Of a DNA stretch of 64,000 bases, positions 46,301 to 56,298 are shown in pieces (the first letter of the stretch is position 1; each line of letters starts with the position of its first letter). This DNA is from Multifurca ochricompacta (lineage: Eukaryota > Basidiomycota > Agaricomycetes > Russulales > Russulaceae), in the NCBI GenBank assembly GCA_022496185.1, contig WTXG01000024.1, positions 302,659 through 366,658 on the forward strand. Reading direction: 5' to 3'. Made by a program: the position numbers and the translations under genes. The notes beneath the pieces were generated by a model. It had not been told where the DNA came from, made no database searches, and saw only the letters and a list, made by a program, of their open reading frames with translations.

Positions 46301-48267
46301 TGCACACCCCCCTATCCACGACAATGACCCTCGTTACTCTGTTAGTTCCTACAAAACAAAAGGGAACCCTACAGAGCAAGCCAACATCGCACAGCCCGAG
46401 TTAGCAAGTGACCCACGCACCTTCAAAGAAGCTATGGCGTGACCCGACGCCAGCAAATGGGAAGCTGCTTGCCAGGAAGAGATGCGATCGTTTGAGTCCA
46501 TGGGAGTGTATGAAGTTGTCAAACGTCCCAAAGGGCGCAAGGTGGTTGGCAGCAAATGGGTGTTCCGCACAAAGCGTGGGCCAACTGGAGAGGTCTTGAG
46601 GCACAAGGCTCGTATTGTTGCACAGGGTTTCACTCAAGTCGAAGGAGTTGACTATGATGAAACATTTGCCCCAGTGGCAAAGTTTGCATCACTTCGTGCA
46701 ATCCTCGCACTAGCAACCGAATACAACCTGGAAGTTCACCAAATGGATGTGAAGTCAGCATACCTGAACGGTGAACTAAAAGAAGAAATTTACATGGAGC
46801 CACCTCCCGGTTTTGACGTTCCCGAGGGGATGGTACTCCGACTCATCAAGGTGGTCTATGGAATGAAACAAGGTGGCCGCATTTGGTATCAAGACATCAG
46901 AGCTAAGCTTGAAAGCATAGGATACCAACGCACCGAAGCTGACCACGCAGTTTTCGTCTGCCGCAGAAACCCAAAGTTGTCCATCATTGCCCTCTACGTT
47001 GACGACATTACTATGGTGTCAAAGAACTTAAGAGAGATCAATGAGGACAAAGAGGTGCTCAGGAAGGCCTATGAGATGACTGACCTGGGCGAAATCACCT
47101 GGATTCTTGGGATGCACATCACGCACGACCGTGAGGCTGGATGGATGGCACTCTCTCAAGAAAAATATATTGAAGAAATCTTGACGCATTTTGGAAAATC
47201 TGACGTGCGACCCATTAGCACCCCCACCCTCGCAAACGAGCATCTAAAGAAGCTTGACTCACCTACAGTTGACATCAAAAGGTACCAGCAAGCAATCGGC
47301 ACCTTGATGTACCCTATGCTCAGCACCCATCCTGACCTAGCATACACTATTGCAGTGCTCGGGAGGCATGCTGCGAACCCTGGGGAAGAGCATGAGCAAG
47401 CTCTAAATCGTGCTTTCCGTTACCTTAGAGCTACGAGCGGCGCGAAGCTTGTCTTCAAACGTGATGCACCTAAGGGAACTGAGCTGTATGGCTATGTTGA
47501 TGCTGACTGGGCCAGTGATGTGAACGATCAGAAGTTGACATCTGGTTTTGTTTTCCTACTTGCTGGAGGAGTGATTAGCTGGAGCTCCAAGAAGCAACCA
47601 TCCATCGCACTATCGAGTACTGAAGCCAAGTATATTGCTGGAGCCCATGCTGCAAAAGAAGCTGTCTGGTTACGTCAGTTACTAGCTGAGATCCACCAGA
47701 AAAGCGACTCACCAACAACCCTCTGCATGGACAATCAATCTGCAATATCCGTTGCCCGAAACCCCGAGTTCCACGATCGCACTAAACACATCGAGATAAG
47801 GCATCACTTCTTGAGGCACATGTGCGAAAACCAAATCATTGAGCTGAAATATGTGCCGACGGAAGAACAACTTGCCGACGTGTTGACAAAGGGCCTTGTC
47901 CGCGAGAAACACGAGAAGTTCATAGACACGATGGGAGTTCAGTGTGCAGGCTAAGGGGGCGTGTTGGAAGTGTAGCCATAGCATGCAACCAATTGATACC
48001 AGAGATGACGGTCCGGATCCGATCATCACTGTATCAATGCAATATTCAGAGCACGCGGGTCATGCAAATTTTCTTTATCATAAAGACTCAGTAGCGTAGT
48101 TAGAAACCTCAGTCTTTCTATCCCAAAGACTGAGGTCAGTACTTTCTGTGTTACAGCTACATTACCCATTCACTGATTCATTTGTGTGGCTACGCATTTA
48201 TAGGTATTAACAAATTACATAGTCTTTCTATCCCAAAGACTGAGCTACGCATTTATAGCTTGCTACA
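43382..48267 (+). mobile_element. Element F: Ty1/copia retrotransposon nested in pol of element C
   Basis: 306-bp LTRs 43382-43687 and 47962-48267, nearly identical, TGTTGGAAGTG..GCTACA, with TSD TACAT (43377-43381 and 48268-48272). The polyprotein lies between. A purine tract AAGGGGGCG precedes the 3' LTR. The LTR carries a repeated TAGTCTTTCTATCCCAAAGACTGA motif. After the 5' LTR comes GATTATGAGACC, which partly resembles a half-tRNA initiator-Met site of other copia elements. Excision joins the protease-proximal pol of element C (CCAGTACATTTCAAA). Confidence 0.93.
43760..47954 (+). pseudogene. Copia polyprotein (gag-protease-integrase-RT-RNase H), three lesions
   Basis: ATG at 43760. Gag-like region (NFTFWKYRVQMVLK), knuckle CTHCKKRGHVVEEC, protease WIIDSGASRTMCSH, GAG-pre-integrase (WHCRLGHLN..C.LCLKGK), integrase (SDVCG; GEYIATVAQRF; HNGVAERMNRT), RT (KARIVAQGF; VHQMDVKSAYLNG; ALYVDDITMVSK with YVDD) and RNase H (GYVDADWASD; ALSSTEAKYIA). 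Gene order with integrase before RT defines copia. Lesions: a frameshift near 45525-45535, a second near 45615, and an in-frame TGA at 46440-46442. It ends at 47954. With near-identical LTRs it is recent but now inactive as read. Confidence 0.9.
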
Positions 48268-48272
48268 TACAT

Positions 48273-51200
48273 TTCAAAACTACACAGAGGACAGCCGACC
48301 GTGACATCCTGATAGACTTGGGAGCTACCAATAACTTCATCAGCCTGCAAATGGCAAGAACCATGGGCTTGGGGATGCTGGAGCTCCCCCAGGAAAAGAA
48401 CATTTGGAACATAGATGGAACGGCCAATAAAGCCGGAAGGATTACCCACTACACTGACCTTAATGTCCAAGTAGGAGAAAGGACAAAAGTGATTCGATTC
48501 CTTGTCACCAACCTAGGGAATGAAGATCTAATCCTAGGGTACCCATGGTTGGCTGTGTTCAAGCCAAAGATCAATTGGAGCGACGCAACCATGGACAAGG
48601 AATTTTACCCTGTTCTCATTACATCATTGGGGTACGATTATGCCATCCGACACATGAGATTACAGAAGATAGAGGAAGAGGACGTGGGTCGCTGTTATGC
48701 TACAAAGGCATTGGAACTTGCCCAAAAGGCAGCGGAGGGGCGTACTGAAAAGACCTTTGAAGAGGTGGTGCTGGAAGTTTATCACCGACACTGGAAAGTC
48801 TTCTCAGAAGAAGAGTCGCAACGTTTCCTGCCCGTGCGACCTTGGGATCATGCTATCGAATTCACACCTGATACCCCATCTGCCATCGACTGCAAAATTT
48901 ATCCATTGTCCCAGAAGGAGCAAGCAGCACTCACAGCATTCCTTGAAGAGCATCTTGCAAAAGGGTACATTCATCCGTCAAAGTCACCATACACATCACC
49001 TTTCTTCTTCATCAAAAAGAAAGATGGTAAACTTCGACCTGTTCAAGACTACCAACGGATAAACGCTTATACCATAAAGAATGCTTACCCTCTTCCCCTC
49101 ATCTCCGAACTCATTGATACCATGCGGGACAAATCCCTCTTTTCCAAAATGGACGTCTGATGGGGATACAACAACATCAGGATTAAGGAAGGAGATCAAT
49201 GTAAAGCTGCATTTAAAACCAACCAGGGACTCTTCGAGCCAAACATTATGTTTTTTGGCCTTACCAACTTGCCTGCCACCTTTCAATCTATGATGAACCA
49301 CATCTTCTGCGACCTTATCCTTACGGGCAAAGTAGTGGTGTACATGGACGATATCCTCGTGGCTACAACAGACAATTTGGCCCATCACCGAGAGCGGGTT
49401 CACCAGGTATTGGAAATTCTGCACAAACATGATCTATATCTCAAACCAGCCAAATGTTCATTTGAACAACAAAGCATAGAATACTTGGGGGTTATCCTAG
49501 AGGGAGGATGTGTCTGGATGGACCCAGTAAAAGTGCAAGGAATCCGGGAATGGCCCATACCCACATGTATCAAAGATGTGCGATCCTTCATTGGATTCTG
49601 CAATTTCTACCGACGATTCGTACAAGGATTCTCAGGCATTGCCCAACCATTGAATGGGCTGTTAAAGAAGGATGTACCCTGGCACTGGGGAGACAAACAG
49701 CAACGAGCCTTTGAACAGATCCGAGACATTATGGGCTCAGAACCAGTCCTTCTGCAACCAGATCTAGAGAAACCCTTCAAACTCGAAGTTGACGCATCGC
49801 ATTTTGTGAATGGAGCAGTACTAAACCAACGGGATGCAACAGGATTGCTTCATCCGGTTGCCTTTTATTCAGAAACATTCTCACCGGCGGAACGAAATTA
49901 CGACATTTGGGACAGAGAACTGCTTGCCATTGTAAAAGCATTATGACATTGGCGACCATACCTAGCAGGGACTCCCCATAAAACCATTATCCACACCAAC
50001 CACTCCAACCTATTATATTGGAAGGAGCCCCACAAGATTAGTTGACGGGTTGCTCGTGAAGTCCTAGAGCTGGAAGAATATAACTTTGTATTGAAACACA
50101 TCACAGGAAGTCGTAATGCACACGCAGATGCCCTGTCATGATGGCCCGACTTGAACAATGGAGGAGAGGACAACAATGATGTCACAGTCCTCCCTGAAGA
50201 AGTCTTCACAAAAACTGCCATTGTGAGCCTCCACGACATGGATTTATGGGCCCAAGTGTCACAAAACATGAACCAACAGTTATGCAAGTCCTGGGCAGAC
50301 ACACATAATCTGAAGAAGATTGATGGCCTTTGGTGGAAGGATGAGGATCGACTCGTTGTCACTGGTGGTGACAACATTAAGAGGGGGGTGATCCATTTTC
50401 ACCATGACCTTCCCTCTGCGGGCCACCCCGGCATTGCTAACACATATGCCTTGGCCAAACGAGATTACTGGTGGCCAAACATGAAGAAGGATGTGGAAAA
50501 CTATGTAAGAGGATGCGCAGACTGCCAAGCCAATAAAGTAAACACACACCCACACCCACCAGCATTATTCCCAATCACACCCATGGCCTCACTACCATTC
50601 CAGACCATCGCGATGGACTTCATCATCAAACTCCCCATCTCCAGAGGGTTCGACTCTATCTTGACCATCACCGACCATGATTGCTCTAAAGTGGCACTGT
50701 TCATACCCTGTAATGAGTCTGTCACAGCAGAAGGAGTAGCCAAGCTCTACCTGGATCATGTCTACAGACACTACGGTCTCCCAGAGAAGATCATCTCTGA
50801 CTGCAACCCACGTTTCACCTCTGCATTTGCCAGAGCGCTCTGTAAGACCTTAGACATCACCCAAAATATTTCGACTGCCTACCATCTGTTGAACACAGAA
50901 GATGTTTGGTGATGCTTCAGGCATCAGGTGATTAGATTAGCTACTTTGTAGATTAGATTAGATACCGGAGTTTCGGACTATTTACATTATCATTATTACC
51001 TTCTTTCTCACATTCCGCAGTAGCTGACAGATACACCATGTAACATGTGATTTCTGTAGTGGCCAATGGCCTTTCTCCCTCTGTTTATTGTTTGGACTTT
51101 GTCCGGCACTTGTGGACTTATTCCCAGTGCACAGACCATCCCTTGAAAGAGTATATAAGGGTGTCTGTTTTGTCTCTTACACTTCAGAGTTTTCTTCACC

Positions 51201-52160
51201 TCTGAAGTGTAAGTCCCAGTCTCTCTACTTACTACCTTACCTATAACTAACCGTCTCCTATAGATAACTTGTTCTAGGTGTGTAGTATAGTAATATAGAG
51301 TTTTCTTCACCTCTGAAGTATAACTTGTTCTAGCCTTACACGCTAACATCTACAGTCAGTATGCTGCGCACATACCTGCTTCACACCATCCACAAACTGA
51401 TGGACAATCAGAAAGAACAAACCAATGGCTAGAACAATACCTTCAGTTCTGGTGCAATGGACAACAGGATGATTGGGCTGACTGGTTAGCAATGGCAGAG
51501 TTTGCACACAACTCATGGCCCAATGGGACTACTAAGACCCCTCCATTCTCACTTATCATGGGATGGACACCACAGACCAACTGGACCAAGAAACCCACAA
51601 ATGTCCCATTGGCTGCGCAGCGTATCAGCCAATGGGAAGAGATCAGGAAATCAGCCAATGAGAATCTGCTCAAGGTGCAAAGAACCCTATCTGAAAGACC
51701 ATTGAAGTTCACGCCTTATCAGACCAATGACCTCGTCTGGCTGGAAGGGAAGAACATCCATATGTCACACCCCATGGCCAAATTGGCTCCCTGATGTCAC
51801 GGGCCCTTCACGATAACAAGGAAGCTGTCAGATGTGTCATATGAACTCAAACTTCCGCCCACATGGAGAATTCACCCAGTCTTCCATGCTCGACTCCTGA
51901 CACCTTACAAAGAAACATCCCTGCACGGGGAAAACTTCCCAAGACCCCCTCCTGAATTAATTGATGGAGAAGCGGAGTGGGAAGTGGAGCAAATTCTAGA
52001 CTCCTCACGTAAAGGCCGAGGGCACAAGCTGCATTACCTAGTCAAGTGGAAAGGATTCCCAGACTCTGACAACTCGTGGGAGCCCATCAGAGATGTCTTT
52101 GCCCCGGTCCTTATCTCGGAGTTCCATGCCCGACATCCTGAAGCGCCCAAGGATAGTTAA
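48273..52160 (+). pseudogene. pol of element C (main part)
   Basis: Begins before copia F (43289-43376) and resumes at 48273. Protease reads LIDLGATNNF, with Leu where the catalytic DSGA Ser is expected (TCG to TTG). RT has VVYMDDILVAT; TGA at 49158 interrupts DV-WGYNN. RNase H has EVDASHF..ERNYDIWDREL. TGA at 49944, 50043 and 50139. Integrase: HHDLPSAGHPG, CADCQANK, TIAMDFI, SDCNPRF; it is interrupted by the solo LTR at 50887-51385 just before GQSERTNQW. Chromodomain (EWEVEQILDS; YLVKWKGFPDSDNSWEP) follows a TGA at 51792. Ends EAPKDS at 52160. Confidence 0.88.
50887..51385. mobile_element. Solo LTR, 499 bp, in integrase of element C
   Basis: TGTTGAACACAG..CTGCTTCACA with TSD CCATC (50882-50886 and 51386-51390). 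Contains GAGTATATAAGG (51150) and the repeated segment GAGTTTTCTTCACCTCTGAAGT (51187, 51298). Excision restores the integrase frame around the conserved HPQTDGQ motif. Confidence 0.88.
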
Positions 52161-52197
52161 AAAGACAACCCACACCCCCAAGCAAAGTCCCCAGTAC

Positions 52198-53436
52198 ATG
52201 CTCCCACAGCAACGTTCTACCACTATACAGTCTATCATGTCTTTCATTGCCACCAACGCTGCCGTCGACGCTTTCACCGCCACCGCCATAGTCGTTGAAC
52301 ACTTCCCCTCTGCTCATCCCTCCACACGCCCCTCTTCACCTATCGACTATGAAGCCGCTGAAGCTTGGGTCAAGAACCAGTCCCCCAACCCTAACGATGA
52401 CTTCAAACACTGCGAAGAACCGCACCCAAATGACCTGATGGGTATGGAGTCGGACGACGAGGTCCCAGAGTTCCCCTTCTTCATTAATAACCCCAATTCC
52501 TCCACGTACTACCCATTGGAGATCACTATGGGTGATGGAACAGTCGCAATCGCCAAATATATCTTTTACACCAACAGAGGGATGGATGTTGCCGGGTGCA
52601 TGAAGAAGGACGGTCCTGTTTATGGAGCTCCAGTTTATCTGGAAGAAAGGTATACAGGTCATTTGCATCACACGTTGACCAATGAACAGCTGGGGCACTT
52701 GGCTGCCAAAGATTCCCAGGCCTTTGCCATCGACGAAGTACTGAGTGACATGCAACTTCCATGCCTCAAAGCCGAGGTAATGAGGCTGCAGAAGAATTTG
52801 ACTCTGCGCGACACACTCAACCGACAATATAAAGAACATGCCAAGATGATGGCCCGGTTGACTAACGGGATGTCCCAAGTCGAGCAGGAGCTGGTGGAGA
52901 TTCAAAAGAGGTTAGAGAAGGGGGACGCATACCAGACCATCACTGAGAGGTACGCTGACACCTATGCCCAACCTCTCCCACCACAATCATTGGGGGCTGC
53001 CCCAGTGTTACTGCTGAACCGATTCGAGATGCCACGCATGCATGAGAACCCTCGCGGGGAGACATGCTGGCGCTGCGACAGTAAATACCACATCAGCTGG
53101 AACTGTCCCCTCAATCGCAAGTGGTGCCAGCACTGTCGTAGCAACCTGCATTGGAGCAGGTTCTGTATCTTCCGCTGAGTAGGAGTTGCCCCAACGATCA
53201 ACAACCCATCCAGGTGGTGTGGCAAGTGCCTACGTCACAATTCAGGGCACTGAGAGTTGGACTGTCCCATCCATGACTTGTGCCGTTTATGTGGACAACG
53301 TGGTTCCTACGGATTCCTCCGCACTCACCAATGTCCCCAAGACGCAGACAAGGAGAACTATACCATGGACAATCGTAATGTAGCTGACGACTATTTGGAG
53401 TTGGTACAGGATGATGACAGTACGAGTCGTTTCTAG
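52198..53436 (+). pseudogene. Element C ORF3: zinc-knuckle protein downstream of pol
   Basis: ATG at 52198, 37 nt after the pol stop and in the +1 frame; 412 codons to TAG at 53434-53436, with two in-frame TGA (53176-53178, near 53251). Layout as in element B: low-complexity N-terminus, acidic DDEVPEFPFF, conserved AKYIFYTN/GMDVAGC/YGAPVYLEE block, coiled-coil-like helix (EVMRLQKNLTLRDTLNRQY; QVEQELVEIQKRLE), then knuckles CWRCDSKYHISWNC and CQHCRSNLHWSRFC and a third Cys group. The upstream part of the frame overlaps the pol end. Identical length and offset in two separately inserted copies argue that ORF3 is a real gene of this family. Confidence 0.75.
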
Positions 53437-53467
53437 CCGGGTCTGCTAGAACCAGAAGAGGGGGTGA

Positions 53468-54611
53468 TGTTACAACCTCTACCATCCGTCCCCATTTTCT
53501 TTCTACTGCCCAACAACGACCCCTCTTTGCCACCCACCCTGTCACAGTTAGATGCAACACTGTGTCGAATGTTGGTCAGGAGCTGGTTTCCCAGTCAAGA
53601 TAGATCAAGATCAAGTCAAGACTTCAAGTCAACAACGGAGTCAAGTCGGTTCAAGCCCCCAACAAAGTCGATAGGGCATGTGCGAGAGTCGAAGTCGACA
53701 GCGGAGACACTCAGTCCCACAACAAGTTCAATAGGGTCAAAGGCTCTCCAAGTCGCGTCTTGGAGAGTTCAAGTGGAGTTCTTTTCACAGAGAGGGAGAG
53801 TTCAGAGAAGTCTAATGCACCTTGAATTGAACACAAGAGAACAGACTTAGGTCTGTCTCTTCTACTTTACTGTGCTTTAAATACAGGTAGACCTAGCTAT
53901 GTCATAGTAGATGGAAGATTCTAGTACTATGATGTATTATCTAGTGGTTGCGCAATAGAACTAGCTAGAACTAAGGAGAACATGGAGGGGTTGAGCCCTC
54001 AGTAAGCAAAACAGTAAGTAGCGTTTCAGAACAACAAGTCTGTTAATGTCATCAGTCAGCCACGTCACCTTTGTCAGTCCAAATTCCGTCACACACCCTG
54101 CACTTCTCAATCACGTCCCCATCGTGGGATCCGTCATGTGCCCTACTCCCATCCCCGTGATCCGCTTTGTACCTGTTGATGCAACGTTTACTTATGTTGA
54201 TTTCTTATCTGCTTATCTCCTTATCGTTATGACCAGACATTTACTTAATACCCTATCAGAAGCTCAACTTTACGCCATCCACTTCCATATATTCGGGCCC
54301 ACTTGACTCCCTACTCTTATCTTGTAGACGCCCATTGAGTTACGTATATAAGTCCACTGTAGCTACACTGTAGACCTCAGACTTGACTTATTGAATACAT
54401 CAGTGCCTGTCTTCTGGACATCCCCTTTGATCTCTGACTCAGTTGTCTCAAGTGCTTCTGGCACTTTTCCGCTCAACATCGTCTTAGGGAGTGCCCCTTC
54501 AACTTTGACTCATCCCACTTGAACTCCAAGAAGCCTTATTGGTTTCTTATCTGAACCTACGAACCGCGCTGTCACACAAGTTGTGTGGAACATCCCGCAC
54601 TGGGCGTAACA
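53468..54611 (+). repeat. 3' LTR of element C, interrupted
   Basis: LTR1 text 53468-53539 and 54099-54611, split by the solo LTR 53540-54093. Preceded by the purine tract AGAAGAGGGGGTGA. Confidence 0.9.
53540..54093. mobile_element. Solo LTR, 554 bp, in the 3' LTR of element C
   Basis: TGTCACAGTTAG..TTCCGTCACA with TSD CACCC (53535-53539 and 54094-54098). Removal makes the two LTRs of element C equal in length (585 bp). Confidence 0.87.
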
Positions 54612-55919
54612 GAAGGTAATGCACCAAGTCAATTAAGAAGTCGAGTCTAAGGCATACAGGCTATCTAGACAGGCCTTATATACATAATAGAGGTTGGAGT
54701 CTGAATTGGAGTAATGTACTCAATGTATCAACAAAGTCGTAATTGAGTCAAATGGGGAACAGAGTCAGGGTGGGCCAGGTGAGAATATACATAGACGAAT
54801 CCAGTATAGTTGTGATTCTGGTGGGAAAATACATAAGAGTTCTGATGTAAGGTATGAGTCACAGATAAGCAAAAGGTCAAGTCATAGATAAGGAACAAAC
54901 AGGCACAATGCCAGTAGTGATTGTCAAGGGTTTTCATACCCGTGCGGGTAAGCGCCACGGGTTTTGCCGGGTACGGGTACGGGTATACGGCTCCCAACCC
55001 ATGGAAACCCGTACCCGCACGGCGGGTTTGGCGGGTATAGGCGCCAATCATGCATTGACAAGATCAGTAGAAATTCTAAGATAAAACACATCTGCAGCCA
55101 CAAAAATAAAAGATCTCATCTGATGTATGCTATAGGGTATCTTTAAATATGTTCTAGTATTATTATATAAAATATCAAAGCAGATTAACAGTGCGATGTA
55201 AAATAAAAGTGTTATCAGTGATCCACTTCTTGAAAATCATGATGCACCTGTTTTATCAGTGTGCGACCAATTCTGCCGGTCTGGCACTATCTAAAATACT
55301 CTCTAGACTACTTTAGACTATAATATAATCTAATTATCAAATTAGTTTACTGAAACAAGGCCCGCGTGTATCTACAAGCTGCATGGGGCAGCGACTACAT
55401 TGCATCGCATGGTGGTCTGACCTCCTTCCTATTAAGGAAGGTTGACTTAAACGCACAAGGACAGTCGCGCTTGTATGAAATGAAACCAGAATAATAAAAT
55501 AATAATGTAAATAAAGGATCCTTTTAATCTTCTGAACATAAACCAACAATATCTGAGGGATCTTGAGTAGCCATAAATGAACACGTTGTGTCCAAGTGCG
55601 TATCTCCTTGACCGGGATGTCCCGGGCCGGATGTCCGAAATGCACGATGCAAGTAAAGAACTTGCACGCGTTTCATTTTATGGGTAACCCAGGTATCAAA
55701 ACAATTACCCAGGGGTTACCCCTGCAAATTGCTATGTGTTCATCAAATTATTTTGCATTCTGTGTGGTTATCTGACAGGCTATTCATCAATGTTCTATAA
55801 CATCCTATCTAATCATCTCTGTATACTGTATTTTAGTTGTGCTTGTATAAAATTGAAAGCAGAATAATAAAATAAAAATGGAATAATGAATTATCTTAAT
55901 CTTCTGAACATAGAATAAG

Positions 55920-56247
55920 TGTTACGTTCGAAGCTCAGTTCGCTGGTCCAAAGTCCAATAGTTCGGGAGGCAAGGCAGTTACTCAGCGCGCAGCTCAAGT
56001 AAAGAGGAGAGAGGGTGATATTCCGGGTCACAGAGCTACATAGATCACAAAAGCTCAAGACTAAGGAATATAGCTTGAGCGTATGGTAACTTAAATAGGA
56101 GTGGAAGAGGATGATGTTATTATGTTAAGGGTGCTGCTAAGGTTTGAGGCTAGTAAGAGTAAAGGAGGAGAAAAAGTCGTACGTTGCAGTATCGTACGTT
56201 TCTGTCTGTATAGCACGGGGAAAGGTATCGTATTAGGTATTGTAACA
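55920..56247 (-). repeat. 3' LTR of element D
   Basis: Nearly identical to 61341-61668. The adjacent element-strand sequence GCGAGAGGTAA is the likely polypurine tract. Confidence 0.92.
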
Positions 56248-56298
56248 TTACCTCTCGCTAAGGTTCAAAGTCCCTTGACGAACTCTAGGTGTTCTTAG

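Larger units (their letters stand above)
41171..54611 (+). mobile_element. Element C: Ty3/gypsy chromovirus of the B family, hosting copia F
   Basis: LTR1 copies 41171-41755 and 53468-54611 (585 bp each once the nested solo LTR and TSD are removed), TSD GAAGG. Order: self-priming site, gag, pol, ORF3. It contains copia F (43382-48267), a 499-bp solo LTR in integrase (50887-51385) and a 554-bp solo LTR in the 3' LTR (53540-54093). Several TGA codons stand at expected Arg positions. Confidence 0.92.

Noticed and set aside
52198..53436. ORF3 as an envelope gene
   Set aside because: It lacks a signal peptide, membrane segment and glycoprotein-like features; it has zinc knuckles instead.
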